Assembly (NCBI RefSeq): GCF_001969815.1
Contig: NZ_MRBK01000015.1
Coordinates: 1-64,000 of the forward strand
DNA: 64,000 nt
Reading direction: 5' to 3'
Origin: Bacillus swezeyi
GTDB taxonomy: Bacteria; Bacillota; Bacilli; Bacillales; Bacillaceae
The position numbers and the translations under genes are program-made. How positions within the stretch are numbered: position 1 is the stretch's first letter; the number at the start of each line of letters is the position of its first letter. Positions 54,846-63,394 of this stretch are shown one piece after another. The notes under the pieces are model-generated. The model had not been told where the DNA came from, did not search any database, and was given only the letters and a program-made list of their open reading frames with translations.

Positions 54846-56807
54846 TTATTGCCCTGAATCTGATTTCGTTGTTGACGCCGCATCAGATTCAGATGTTTTC
54901 GGGTTATGGTTGGTGTAATCATAATCGCTCGGATCAATTGCTTTGAATCCTTTCGGTTTATAGAATCGCAGCAAGTCTCCGTCAACGATTTTATCCGACA
55001 TCTCGAGCTCTTTTTTGACCGATTCTTCGATGGTCGGATCAATGTCTTTTTCGTTCAGAAGCTCTCCTGTCTTCGTATCATAGTAGTTTCCGTTCGTTTT
55101 CGTGTACTCCGGAGAAACGAAGTCGCCGTTTCGGAACGGAATCACTTCACGATGTTCAGGTGACAGAAGGTCAGAACCGCTCATCAGGTAATCCTTCGTA
55201 TTCACGCCCATCAAATGAAGCAGGGTAGGGGCTACATCGACTTCGCCTCCGTATTTATGGGATTTGACTCCCTTGACCCCAGGTGCATGAATGAACAGCG
55301 GAACCCGCTGTAATTGCGCGTTTTCATATGGTGTGATGTCTTTGCCTAATACTTCGGACATCGCATTGTTGTGATTTTCCGAAATGCCATAGTGGTCCCC
55401 GTACATGACAACAATCGTATTATCATATAATCCGGCCTTTTTCAGATCGTTGAAGAATTGTTCAAGCGCCTGATCCATATAGTTGGCCGATTGGAAATAG
55501 TGATCGACAACACTGTCGCCGGTATCACCGGCAGGGAAGTCTGTATCGCCTTCATCCATCTCAAACGGGAAATGGTTCGAGAGCGAAATAAACTTCGTAT
55601 AGAACGGCTGTTTCAGGCTTTTCAACAGCGGCATTGATTCTTCAAAGAACGGCTTATCCTTCAAACCGTAGTTTTTCGTTTTATCCTCGCTCATATCGTA
55701 ATACGTAGCGTCAAAGAATTTGTCATAACCGATGGTTTTATACATTTCATTGCGGTTCCAGAACGTTTTGTAGTTGCCGTGGAACGCCGCTGATGTATAG
55801 CCTTGGGGTTTCAAAATGGCCGGCGCCGACTGTAGCGTGTTTTGCGCTTTATTGATGAATACTGATCCTTGTGCTAAAGGATACAGCGAGTTGTCCATCA
55901 TAAATTCGGCATCTGATGTTTTCCCTTGTCCAGTCTGATGGAAAAAGTTATCGAAATAGAATGTCTCATCATCATGGGCCAGTGAGTTTAAGAACGGTGT
56001 TACTTCTTTGCCGTCAAGCTTATAGTCAATCAGGAACGTCTGCAGTGATTCCATTGAAATGTAAACGACGTTCATGCCTTTCGCTTTTCCGAAGTATTCG
56101 GCATTCGGTTTGTCCTGATTGGCTTTAATATAGTTCTCAACTTCCGTCACGTCGCTGGAGCTGGCCAGGGCGCGCTGGCTGTTTGACTTCACATTCTGCA
56201 CCGCATCATAGATTGTGAAGTTGTATGTTCCCAGATATTTCACAAGATAGTTGCGGTCAAAAGAGCGGGTGAGAAGCTCTGGACGATCCATCTCTGCTAC
56301 TGCAAGATTGGCGAGAAAGACCAGGATGCTTGCCCCCATCACAATTTTAAACGGCCGTTTCGTAGTCGTTTCAGAAGGTCTGTTATAAAAGACAGCCAAT
56401 CCGATTAAAATGATTGTATCGATAAAATAAAACACATCGAGAGAGTGCATTAATGAGAAAATGCTGTCTCCGAGCTGCCCTCCGTTTGTTTTTGCCTGCA
56501 TGATCGTAGGCAGTGTGATAAAGTCGCTGAAAAATCTGTAGTATACAACGTTTGCGTAAAGTAAAAAAGACATTAAAAAATGAATCACTATAATCGCTGT
56601 CTGCTGTATTTTTTTCTTGAAAAGCAGTCCCAATCCAAGAAAGAACAAGCTTGAGCTAATCGGATTCACAAAAAGCAAAATCTGTTGTATCGTGTTGGTT
56701 ATTCCTAAATTAAATTCAATTACATAAGCAGCATAAGTTTTTAGCCATAACAAGACGACGGCTATCAGAAAAAAGGCAAGGCCTCTTTCTTTTATAAATC
56801 TTTTCAT
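54846..56807 (-). CDS. ltaS: Lipoteichoic acid synthase LtaS
   Basis: 653 residues. Five transmembrane helices lie in the first ~175 residues, then a linker with an AxA signal-peptidase site near A215 (ALASS), and an extracellular sulfatase-fold domain. The catalytic threonine is T297 in GQGKTSDAEF and a manganese ligand is E253 in SMESLQTF; further ligands lie in VMYGDHYG. It polymerises glycerol phosphate from phosphatidylglycerol onto the glycolipid anchor. ATG 56807 has AAAGGAG upstream; the longer frame to 56960 is not family-like. B. subtilis has paralogues YfnI, YqgS and YvgJ; the position between mapB and yflB marks this one as yflE/ltaS. Confidence 0.94.
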   Translation of the reverse strand: MKRFIKERGLAFFLIAVVLLWLKTYAAYVIEFNLGITNTIQQILLFVNPISSSLFFLGLGLLFKKKIQQTAIIVIHFLMSFLLYANVVYYRFFSDFITLPTIMQAKTNGGQLGDSIFSLMHSLDVFYFIDTIILIGLAVFYNRPSETTTKRPFKIVMGASILVFLANLAVAEMDRPELLTRSFDRNYLVKYLGTYNFTIYDAVQNVKSNSQRALASSSDVTEVENYIKANQDKPNAEYFGKAKGMNVVYISMESLQTFLIDYKLDGKEVTPFLNSLAHDDETFYFDNFFHQTGQGKTSDAEFMMDNSLYPLAQGSVFINKAQNTLQSAPAILKPQGYTSAAFHGNYKTFWNRNEMYKTIGYDKFFDATYYDMSEDKTKNYGLKDKPFFEESMPLLKSLKQPFYTKFISLSNHFPFEMDEGDTDFPAGDTGDSVVDHYFQSANYMDQALEQFFNDLKKAGLYDNTIVVMYGDHYGISENHNNAMSEVLGKDITPYENAQLQRVPLFIHAPGVKGVKSHKYGGEVDVAPTLLHLMGVNTKDYLMSGSDLLSPEHREVIPFRNGDFVSPEYTKTNGNYYDTKTGELLNEKDIDPTIEESVKKELEMSDKIVDGDLLRFYKPKGFKAIDPSDYDYTNHNPKTSESDAASTTKSDSGQ

Positions 56808-57066
56808 TGTTACACTCCTTTTTTCCGGATCAGTATAAAACCATCGGAACGAAAGAAAAAACGAATGTATAAAATATACCATGAAATACCGATTTAGAAA
56901 AGCGGAAACTAAGGCTCTGAAAAAAGTCGTGAAACGCCCGGTAAATGAAGGTTTTTTCACCCTTTAACAAGAGGGTTGGAAATATTTTGTGTATGACTGA
57001 TATTGGCAGTCAAATGTTTTTATGGCAGACTGATTTTAATATATGAAAGAAAGGGGGATTTAGACC

Positions 57067-57444
57067 ATGGATTTTTCGAGCATCATATCCGAGGATAAGA
57101 TTAAGCAGGCGATCAAGGACGGGGAATTTGACGGGCTTCCCGGAATGGGCAGGCCGCTTAAAAAAGATGAAGCTGCACATATTCCCGAGAATCTCCGCAT
57201 GGCATACCGGGTCATGAAAAACGCCGGTATGGCAGGAGACGAAGGTGCCCTGAAAAAAGAGCTGATGACGATCGACGACTTAATATCCAAATGCACGGAC
57301 GAAAATGAGCGCGAGCGTTTAATGAGAAGAAAAACGGAAAATCAGCTCAAGCTCGACAGGCTCGCCGGAAAAAAAGGGATGTTTTCCAAGCCCGCATCGG
57401 CTTTTTATAAAGATAAAATCTATAATCGGCTGGGCCGAAAATAA
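57067..57444 (+). CDS. yflB: DUF1992 (DnaJ-homologue subfamily C member 28 domain) protein YflB
   Basis: 125 residues, soluble. It has the DUF1992 pattern IKQAIKDGEFDGLPGMGRPL, then PENLRMAYRVMKNAGM, and a helical, charged C-terminus. No J domain is present despite the family name. GGGGG lies upstream of the ATG. By position it matches B. subtilis yflB. Function unknown. Confidence 0.82.
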   Translation: MDFSSIISEDKIKQAIKDGEFDGLPGMGRPLKKDEAAHIPENLRMAYRVMKNAGMAGDEGALKKELMTIDDLISKCTDENERERLMRRKTENQLKLDRLAGKKGMFSKPASAFYKDKIYNRLGRK

Positions 57445-57477
57445 AAGGCAGCCGTTTTTTCAGGGCGTCTGCCTTTA
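57444..57477 (+). terminator. Terminator of yflB
   Basis: AAAGGCAG and CTGCCTTT form a stem with an internal bulge, followed by ATTTC. Confidence 0.6.
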
Positions 57478-57744
57478 TTTCATGCGGAATGGAGAGCCCC
57501 ACCGATTTTTGAGCCGAGAAATCAATGCAGTAATCCTTTCCCGAGCAGGTCGAATGATTGTCACCCCCAAGTAAGCAAGCTGCTCCGGCACCTGATGATG
57601 GAAAGTCAAATAGACTTGAGCCGAAGGAATCAGGCGGCAAGATGACGAACCCTATTCTATAAAACTTATGCAAGTTACCGTACAAAAGAGGTTTATTTTT
57701 CTCCAGTTGTGGTAATGACCCATAAACGAAAAAAGGGTGATAGG
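57478..57744 (+). other. Leader/intergenic region before yflA with a repeated motif
   Basis: No gene is visible. TTGAGCCGA occurs twice, about 107 bp apart (near 57509 and 57616), each followed within a few bases by AATCA. CGAGCAG (57542-57548) can pair with CTGCTCCG (57580-57587). It did not match the core sequences of the riboswitch classes I can recall. Confidence 0.4.
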
Positions 57745-59154
57745 ATGGAAATGCTGTTAACATGGGTAGAACGTATATCTGATTGGCTGTGGGGGCCGCC
57801 TTTAATTATTTTATTGACGGGGACAGGGGTGTATTTGACAATCCTTTTGAAATTTTTTCAGTTTCGCCATTCCTTCTACATTTTCAAACAGACGATCGGC
57901 AGCGTAGGTCAAAAGCCGAAGGGAGAGGGGACAGTTACACCTCTGCAAGCATTAACATCAGCTCTCAGTTCGACGGTCGGCGCTGCAAACATTGTCGGTG
58001 TGCCGGCTGCGATTATGTTCGGCGGTCCCGGAGCCGTTTTCTGGATGTGGCTGATCGCGCTGTTTGCAATGGCGATTAAGTTTTCGGAAAGCGTGCTTGC
58101 CGTCCATTACAGAGAAAAAAATGAAGCAGGCGAGTTTGTCGGGGGACCGATGTATTATATAACTAAAGGGCTGCGGATGAAATGGCTCGGCGTCTTTTTT
58201 TCTGTCGCGCTGATTGTCGAGCTGGTTCCCAGCATTATGGTTCAAGGAAATTCAGTATCCGTCTCATTGGCAGATACCTTTTCTTTCAATAAAGTATACG
58301 CCGGAATCGGAATCGCCTTTGTGATCGGTTTAGTTGTCATCGGAGGAATTAAACGGATTGGAAAAGTGACGGAGCTTGTGGTGCCGCTTATGGCAGGGGC
58401 ATATGTCGGCGCAGGCATCATCATCGTCTTCATGAATATTTCATCAGTGCCGGCTTTCTTCTCTCTCATCTTTTCGAATGCGTTTACCTCTTCTTCAGCA
58501 TTAGGAGGATTTGCAGGTGCAGCTATTGCCGAAACCGTCCGCTGGGGTTTTGCACGGGGTCTTTATTCCAATGAAGCCGGAATGGGGACGGCGCCGATTG
58601 CACATGCCGCCGCAATGACCGACCATCCTGTGAGGCAGGGGTTCTGGTCTGTGATCGGGATCGTCGTTGACACCTTGCTCATTTGTACAACGACAGCTTT
58701 TGTCGTTCTTTCATCAGGCGTTTGGACCGGGGAAAATGCCCTTCAAAATCCGGCAGCGCTAACTGCCGCCGCTTTTAAAAGCTATTTTGGCAGCGGAGGC
58801 GGATACTTCGTGTCGATCTCACTTGTCTTCTTCGTTTTATCAACGATCACGGTCGTGATTTTTTACGGAGTCAAGCAAGCTGAATTTCTATTCGGACGGA
58901 TCGCGGGACATGTGATTAAATTGATCTATTTAGCTGCGATTATCGTAGGGGCAGCAGGCGGGGCAAAGGCGATTTGGGGCTTTCTTGACCTGGCGCTTGC
59001 CTTCATTCTGGTTCCGAACATTGCGGCGCTGCTGCTTCTGAGCAAAAAAGTGAAAGCTCTGTATACCGAGTTCTTTACATCTGAGGAGTATTATTTAAAA
59101 GATGTCGGAAAACAGAACACCTATGAGCCGTCAAAAAAGGCGGAAAATTCTTAA
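57745..59154 (+). CDS. yflA: Sodium:alanine symporter family protein YflA (AGCS)
   Basis: About 469 residues, eleven helices. AGCS hallmarks are ALTSALSSTVGAANIVGVPA in the N-terminal third, GGPMYYITKGL, and the ARGLYSNEAGMGTAPIAHAAA signature with its conserved asparagine and glutamate. The family imports alanine or glycine with Na+. ATG 57745 lies close to AAAGGGTGATAGG; ATG 57751 is an alternative. B. subtilis yflA holds the same place before treP. The 270-bp leader has repeated motifs that might be regulatory. Confidence 0.9.
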   Translation: MEMLLTWVERISDWLWGPPLIILLTGTGVYLTILLKFFQFRHSFYIFKQTIGSVGQKPKGEGTVTPLQALTSALSSTVGAANIVGVPAAIMFGGPGAVFWMWLIALFAMAIKFSESVLAVHYREKNEAGEFVGGPMYYITKGLRMKWLGVFFSVALIVELVPSIMVQGNSVSVSLADTFSFNKVYAGIGIAFVIGLVVIGGIKRIGKVTELVVPLMAGAYVGAGIIIVFMNISSVPAFFSLIFSNAFTSSSALGGFAGAAIAETVRWGFARGLYSNEAGMGTAPIAHAAAMTDHPVRQGFWSVIGIVVDTLLICTTTAFVVLSSGVWTGENALQNPAALTAAAFKSYFGSGGGYFVSISLVFFVLSTITVVIFYGVKQAEFLFGRIAGHVIKLIYLAAIIVGAAGGAKAIWGFLDLALAFILVPNIAALLLLSKKVKALYTEFFTSEEYYLKDVGKQNTYEPSKKAENS

Positions 59155-59197
59155 AAATCATTTCAAAAGCTTGACCAGTTTAGTTCCATTTTAAAAT

Positions 59198-59250
59198 AGA
59201 AGAAAGCGGGCATGCTGCTATGGGAGCCAGCCTGTTTTCTTCTTGTTTTG
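59198..59250 (+). terminator. Terminator of yflA
   Basis: AGAAGAAAGCGGGC and GCCTGTTTTCTTCT form a long imperfect stem, followed by TGTTTTG. Confidence 0.7.
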
Positions 59251-59277
59251 ATGAGGAGCGGCTGGTTTTTTTATTTT

Positions 59278-59291
59278 TGAAAGCGCTCTAA
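59278..59291 (+). promoter_or_regulatory. cre site of the trehalose operon
   Basis: TGAAAGCGCTCTAA matches the cre consensus with one mismatch and ends 8 bp before the -35 hexamer. Confidence 0.7.
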
Positions 59292-59299
59292 AAAATATG

Positions 59300-59328
59300 T
59301 TGACTACTTGTATATACAGGATTACAAT
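59300..59328 (+). promoter_or_regulatory. Sigma-A promoter of treP-treA-treR
   Basis: TTGACT (59300-59305), 17 bp, TACAAT (59323-59328), embedded between the cre site and TreR operators. Confidence 0.8.
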
Positions 59329-59351
59329 ATAATTATAACATGTATATACAA
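59308..59351. promoter_or_regulatory. Two TreR operators
   Basis: TTGTATATACAG (59308-59319) and ATGTATATACAA (59340-59351) share the core TGTATATACA and are 32 bp apart, three helical turns. One lies between -35 and -10, the other just past the start site. Trehalose 6-phosphate would release the repressor. Confidence 0.85.
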
Positions 59352-59378
59352 GTTACAAGCGGAGAAGGAGGGTTTGGA

Positions 59379-60788
59379 ATGGGTGATGTAAAACAATCGG
59401 CACGACAGATTGTCGATGCGGTCGGCGGTGTGGAAAATATCGCAGCGGCAACCCACTGTGTGACACGTCTGCGGTTTGTGTTAATAGATGAAAGTAAAGT
59501 TGATCAAGAGGTGCTTGATCAGATTGATGTTGTCAAAGGCTCGTTTTCAACTAACGGCCAGTTTCAGGTGGTCATCGGCCAAGGGACAGTCAATAAAGTG
59601 TATGCAGAGCTGGTGAAAGAAACGGGGGTTGGCGAATCGACCAAAGATGAAGTGAAAAAGGCCTCTGAAAAAAATATGAACCCTTTGCAGCGTGCTGTGA
59701 AAACGCTTGCGGACATTTTTATTCCAATTTTGCCGGCGATTGTGACAGCTGGATTGTTAATGGGGATCAACAATATTTTGACGGCCCAAGGCATTTTCTT
59801 CAGTAAATCGATTGTCGAAGTCTATCCGCAGTGGGCGGATCTCGCCAATATGATTAATTTGATTGCCGGTACGGCCTTTACTTTTCTGCCTGCATTAATC
59901 GGATGGTCGGCTGTCAAACGTTTCGGCGGCAATCCGCTGCTTGGCATCGTGCTCGGTGTCATGCTCGTACATCCGGACTTATTAAATGCATGGGGATATG
60001 GAGCCGCTGAACAGAGCGGAGAGATCCCGGTTTGGAACCTTTTCGGGCTGGAGGTGCAGAAAGTCGGCTATCAGGGACAAGTGCTGCCGATTTTGCTTGC
60101 TTCCTATTTACTTGCAAAGATAGAACTGTTTTTAACAAAGCGGACGCCTGAGGGCATACAGCTGCTGGTGGTTGCCCCGATTACGCTGCTTGTGACAGGC
60201 TTTGCTTCATTTATTGTCATCGGGCCGATTACATTTGCGATCGGAAATGTGCTAACATCAGGCCTGATTGCCGTATTCGGAAAATTTGCCATACTGGGCG
60301 GCCTCCTATACGGGGGATTGTACGCCGCTCTCGTCATTACAGGAATGCATCACACATTCCTTGCAGTCGATCTGCAGCTGATCGGTTCCAAGCTTGGGGG
60401 TACATTTTTATGGCCGATGCTGGCGCTTTCCAATATCGCTCAAGGATCAGCGGCGCTTGCAATGATGTTTATCTTAAAAGATGAGAAGCAAAAAGGGCTT
60501 TCCTTAACTTCCGGCATCTCGGCTTATCTCGGCATTACCGAACCAGCATTATTCGGGGTGAACCTCAGATATAGGTTTCCGTTTGTGATCGCCATGATCA
60601 GTTCCGGGCTGGCCGGGATGTATATTTCATCACAAGGGGTTCTCGCAAGCTCTGTCGGTGTCGGCGGCGTGCCTGGCATTTTCTCAATCATGAGCCAGTA
60701 TTGGGGCGCCTTTGCGATTGGGATGGCGATTGTGCTCGTGGTTCCATTTGCCGGAACATATGCTTATGCAAAATTGAAACAAAAATAA
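59379..60788 (+). CDS. treP: PTS trehalose transporter EIIBC
   Basis: 469 residues with EIIB followed by EIIC and no EIIA domain, as in B. subtilis TreP; phosphate comes from the EIIA of another permease (commonly the glucose type). The EIIB cysteine is C27 in THCVTRLRF. EIIC starts near residue 105 and includes GMHHTFLAVDLQLIG and YLGITEPALFGV. ATG 59379 has AAGGAGGG upstream; the open frame from 59340 begins inside an operator. It imports trehalose as trehalose 6-phosphate. Confidence 0.93.
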   Translation: MGDVKQSARQIVDAVGGVENIAAATHCVTRLRFVLIDESKVDQEVLDQIDVVKGSFSTNGQFQVVIGQGTVNKVYAELVKETGVGESTKDEVKKASEKNMNPLQRAVKTLADIFIPILPAIVTAGLLMGINNILTAQGIFFSKSIVEVYPQWADLANMINLIAGTAFTFLPALIGWSAVKRFGGNPLLGIVLGVMLVHPDLLNAWGYGAAEQSGEIPVWNLFGLEVQKVGYQGQVLPILLASYLLAKIELFLTKRTPEGIQLLVVAPITLLVTGFASFIVIGPITFAIGNVLTSGLIAVFGKFAILGGLLYGGLYAALVITGMHHTFLAVDLQLIGSKLGGTFLWPMLALSNIAQGSAALAMMFILKDEKQKGLSLTSGISAYLGITEPALFGVNLRYRFPFVIAMISSGLAGMYISSQGVLASSVGVGGVPGIFSIMSQYWGAFAIGMAIVLVVPFAGTYAYAKLKQK

Positions 60789-60831
60789 TAAAAGGGAGAG
60801 GGACGCGTTTTTGGTCACTCCCTTTTCCCAT
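60789..60831 (+). terminator. Hairpin between treP and treA
   Basis: AAAAGGGAG pairs with CTCCCTTTT; directly between the two genes, it may reduce read-through or stabilise the treP end of the transcript. Confidence 0.6.
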
Positions 60832-60863
60832 TTCATATAGAAGAAAACGGTGGTGCTAAAAAT

Positions 60864-62552
60864 ATGGAAACAAAACAAAACCCATGGTGGAAAAAAGCGA
60901 CAGTCTATCAAATTTATCCGAAAAGCTTCAATGATACGACAGGGAGCGGTGTCGGCGACATTCAGGGCATCATTGAAAAACTTGATTATATAAAGGAACT
61001 CGCCTGTGATGTGATTTGGCTGACGCCGATTTATGAATCCCCGCAAAATGACAATGGCTATGATATCAGCGATTATTACCGGATTCATGAAGAATACGGA
61101 ACAATGGAAGATTTTGAGCAGCTTTTACAGGAAGCACACAAACGCGGCCTGAAGGTGATTATGGATCTTGTCGTCAACCATACATCAACAGAGCACAGAT
61201 GGTTTAAAGAGGCATCGTCTGCCAAGGATCATCCTTACCGCAATTTTTATATTTGGAAAAATGTCAAACCGGATGGTTCTCCGCCGACAAACTGGGAGTC
61301 AAAATTCGGCGGCTCCGCGTGGAAGTTTGATGAAAAGACGGGGCAGTATTATTTGCATCTCTATGATGTCACACAGGCTGATTTAAATTGGGAAAATGAA
61401 GCGGTCAGAAAAAAAGTGTATGAAATGATGCATTTCTGGTTTGAAAAAGGAATTGACGGCTTCAGGCTTGACGTCATCAATGTTATTTCGAAAGATCAGC
61501 GTTTTCCCGATGATGAAAGCGGTGACGGACGGAGGTTTTATACGGACGGGCCCAGGGTTCATGAATTTTTGCACGAAATGAACAGGGAGGTTTTTTCTCA
61601 ATATGACAGCATGACGGTCGGTGAAATGTCATCGACAACCATTGCCGATTGCATCCGCTACACAAACCCGGAAAGCCGAGAACTCGATATGGTGTTTAAC
61701 TTTCATCATTTAAAAGCCGACTATCCAAACGGGGAAAAATGGGCGCTCTCCGAATTCGATTTTCTAAAGGTGAAAAAGATTCTTTCTGAATGGCAGATTG
61801 AGATGAATAAAGGTGGCGGCTGGAACGCGCTGTTCTGGTGCAACCATGATCAGCCGCGGATCGTCTCGCGTTACGGAGATGACGGGAAATACCGGAAAAA
61901 ATCGGCGAAAATGCTTGCAACCGCGATCCATATGCTGCAAGGCACTCCTTATATTTATCAGGGAGAAGAATTTGGAATGACAAATCCGAAATTTGATGAT
62001 ATTTCCCTTTATCGGGATGTGGAGTCTTTGAATATGTATCGGCTGATGAAAGAAGAAGGAAAACCGGAAGAAGAAATCCTTGAGATTTTGAAGGCGAAGT
62101 CCCGCGATAATTCGCGTACGCCCGTTCAATGGAATGCGGAGGCAAACGCCGGTTTTACAACGGGAACACCGTGGATTCCGGTTCCAGACAACTACACAGA
62201 CATCAATGCGGAAGAAGCGCTGCGCGATCCCGATTCGATTTTCTACTATTATAAGAAGCTGAATGAGCTGCGCAAAGAATACGACATTATCACCACGGGT
62301 GATTACCGGCTGATTCTTGAAGATGACCCAGAGCTTTACGCATATGTGAGAAACGGAGTGGATGAAAAGCTTTTGGTGATCAATAATTTTTACGGAAGAG
62401 AGACTGAGTTCCACCTTCCCGAAAATATTGATATTGAAGGCTATGCCGCCAAAGTTCTCATTTCCAATGATGCCGATACTCCGGAGCACTTTGCAAGCTT
62501 TAAGGTCAAACCTTATCAATCGATAGTTTATCATCTTGCCAAACCGTGCTAA
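60864..62552 (+). CDS. treA: Trehalose-6-phosphate hydrolase (GH13)
   Basis: 562 residues, GH13 phospho-alpha-glucosidase. It splits trehalose 6-phosphate into glucose and glucose 6-phosphate. The nucleophile is D203 in GFRLDVIN, the acid/base E254 in VGEMSS, and the transition-state aspartate D329 in NHDQPR; VVNHTSTEH is the first conserved region. GGTGGTGC precedes the ATG. It lies between treP and treR in the conserved order. Confidence 0.95.
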   Translation: METKQNPWWKKATVYQIYPKSFNDTTGSGVGDIQGIIEKLDYIKELACDVIWLTPIYESPQNDNGYDISDYYRIHEEYGTMEDFEQLLQEAHKRGLKVIMDLVVNHTSTEHRWFKEASSAKDHPYRNFYIWKNVKPDGSPPTNWESKFGGSAWKFDEKTGQYYLHLYDVTQADLNWENEAVRKKVYEMMHFWFEKGIDGFRLDVINVISKDQRFPDDESGDGRRFYTDGPRVHEFLHEMNREVFSQYDSMTVGEMSSTTIADCIRYTNPESRELDMVFNFHHLKADYPNGEKWALSEFDFLKVKKILSEWQIEMNKGGGWNALFWCNHDQPRIVSRYGDDGKYRKKSAKMLATAIHMLQGTPYIYQGEEFGMTNPKFDDISLYRDVESLNMYRLMKEEGKPEEEILEILKAKSRDNSRTPVQWNAEANAGFTTGTPWIPVPDNYTDINAEEALRDPDSIFYYYKKLNELRKEYDIITTGDYRLILEDDPELYAYVRNGVDEKLLVINNFYGRETEFHLPENIDIEGYAAKVLISNDADTPEHFASFKVKPYQSIVYHLAKPC

Positions 62553-62572
62553 ACTAAGCTGGGTGGTAATAA

Positions 62573-63289
62573 ATGAAAGTTAATAAATATGTGATGATTT
62601 ACAAAGAAATCGCAGAACAAATCGATAAAGGTGTTTTGAGCGCCGGGGATATTTTGTCATCTGAAAACGATCTTGCCGAACAATATGAGACGTCAAGGGA
62701 AACGGTTCGGAAAGCGCTGAACGTACTTGTCCAAAACGGATACATCCAAAAAATTAAGGGAAAAGGTTCTGTTGTGCTGAACAGGGAGAAAATGCAGTTC
62801 CCTGTTTCCGGATTGGTCAGTTTTAAAGAGCTTTCCCAAACGCTCGGCAAAGAGACGAGAACGACGGTGCATGAATTCGGCCTGACCCATCCGGACGCTT
62901 ATATTCAAAAGCAGCTTCGCATCACCGGTGATGAAGAGGTATGGCGCGTCGTCCGCTCCCGAAACATTGACGGGGAGCATGTCATTCTGGACAAGGATTA
63001 TTTTATCCGCAAAAACGTGCCGCTTTTAACAAAAGAGATATGTGAGGATTCGATCTATCACTATATCGAAGGCGAACTCGGGCTTGTCATCAGCTATGCC
63101 CATAAAGAAATCGTCGTGGAGCCGTGTACGGAAGAGGACCAAAAATATTTGGACCTAAATGGATATGATCAAATCGTCGTTGTGAAAAACTTCGTTTTCT
63201 TGGATGACACCACTTTGTTTCAATATACGGAAAGCAGACACCGCCTTGACAAATTCCGGTTTGTCGATTTTGCCAGAAGAGAGAAGTAG
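62573..63289 (+). CDS. treR: Trehalose operon repressor TreR (GntR/HutC type)
   Basis: 238 residues. The GntR winged helix spans about 5-70 (MIYKEIAEQIDKGVLSAGD, SENDLAEQYETSRETVRKAL), followed by a UTRA ligand domain (EVWRVVRSRNIDGEHVILDK). Trehalose 6-phosphate is the inducer in B. subtilis. GGGTGGT precedes the ATG. Its operators are the TGTATATACA sites before treP. Confidence 0.94.
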   Translation: MKVNKYVMIYKEIAEQIDKGVLSAGDILSSENDLAEQYETSRETVRKALNVLVQNGYIQKIKGKGSVVLNREKMQFPVSGLVSFKELSQTLGKETRTTVHEFGLTHPDAYIQKQLRITGDEEVWRVVRSRNIDGEHVILDKDYFIRKNVPLLTKEICEDSIYHYIEGELGLVISYAHKEIVVEPCTEEDQKYLDLNGYDQIVVVKNFVFLDDTTLFQYTESRHRLDKFRFVDFARREK

Positions 63290-63290
63290 C

Positions 63291-63325
63291 ACGGTCCGCC
63301 TGTTGGCGGCCGTGTTTTTTTGTGA
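63291..63325 (+). terminator. Terminator of the tre operon
   Basis: CACGGTCCGCC pairs with GGCGGCCGTG around TGTT, then TTTTTTT. Confidence 0.9.
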
Positions 63326-63394
63326 AGCCGTTTCTGATTGCATGCGAATTGAATATGATGCAAAAGGCATTTCTGAGAAATGGAGGCTGTGAAG

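Noticed and set aside
56808..56960. N-terminal extension of LtaS
   Set aside because: The added 51 residues precede the family start, and AAAGGAG sits right before ATG 56807.
57478..57744. Glycine riboswitch before yflA
   Set aside because: GCCGAAGG resembles part of the glycine aptamer, but the surrounding conserved segments (GGAGAG...GGGGCAA, CTCTCAGGCAAA) are not in place.
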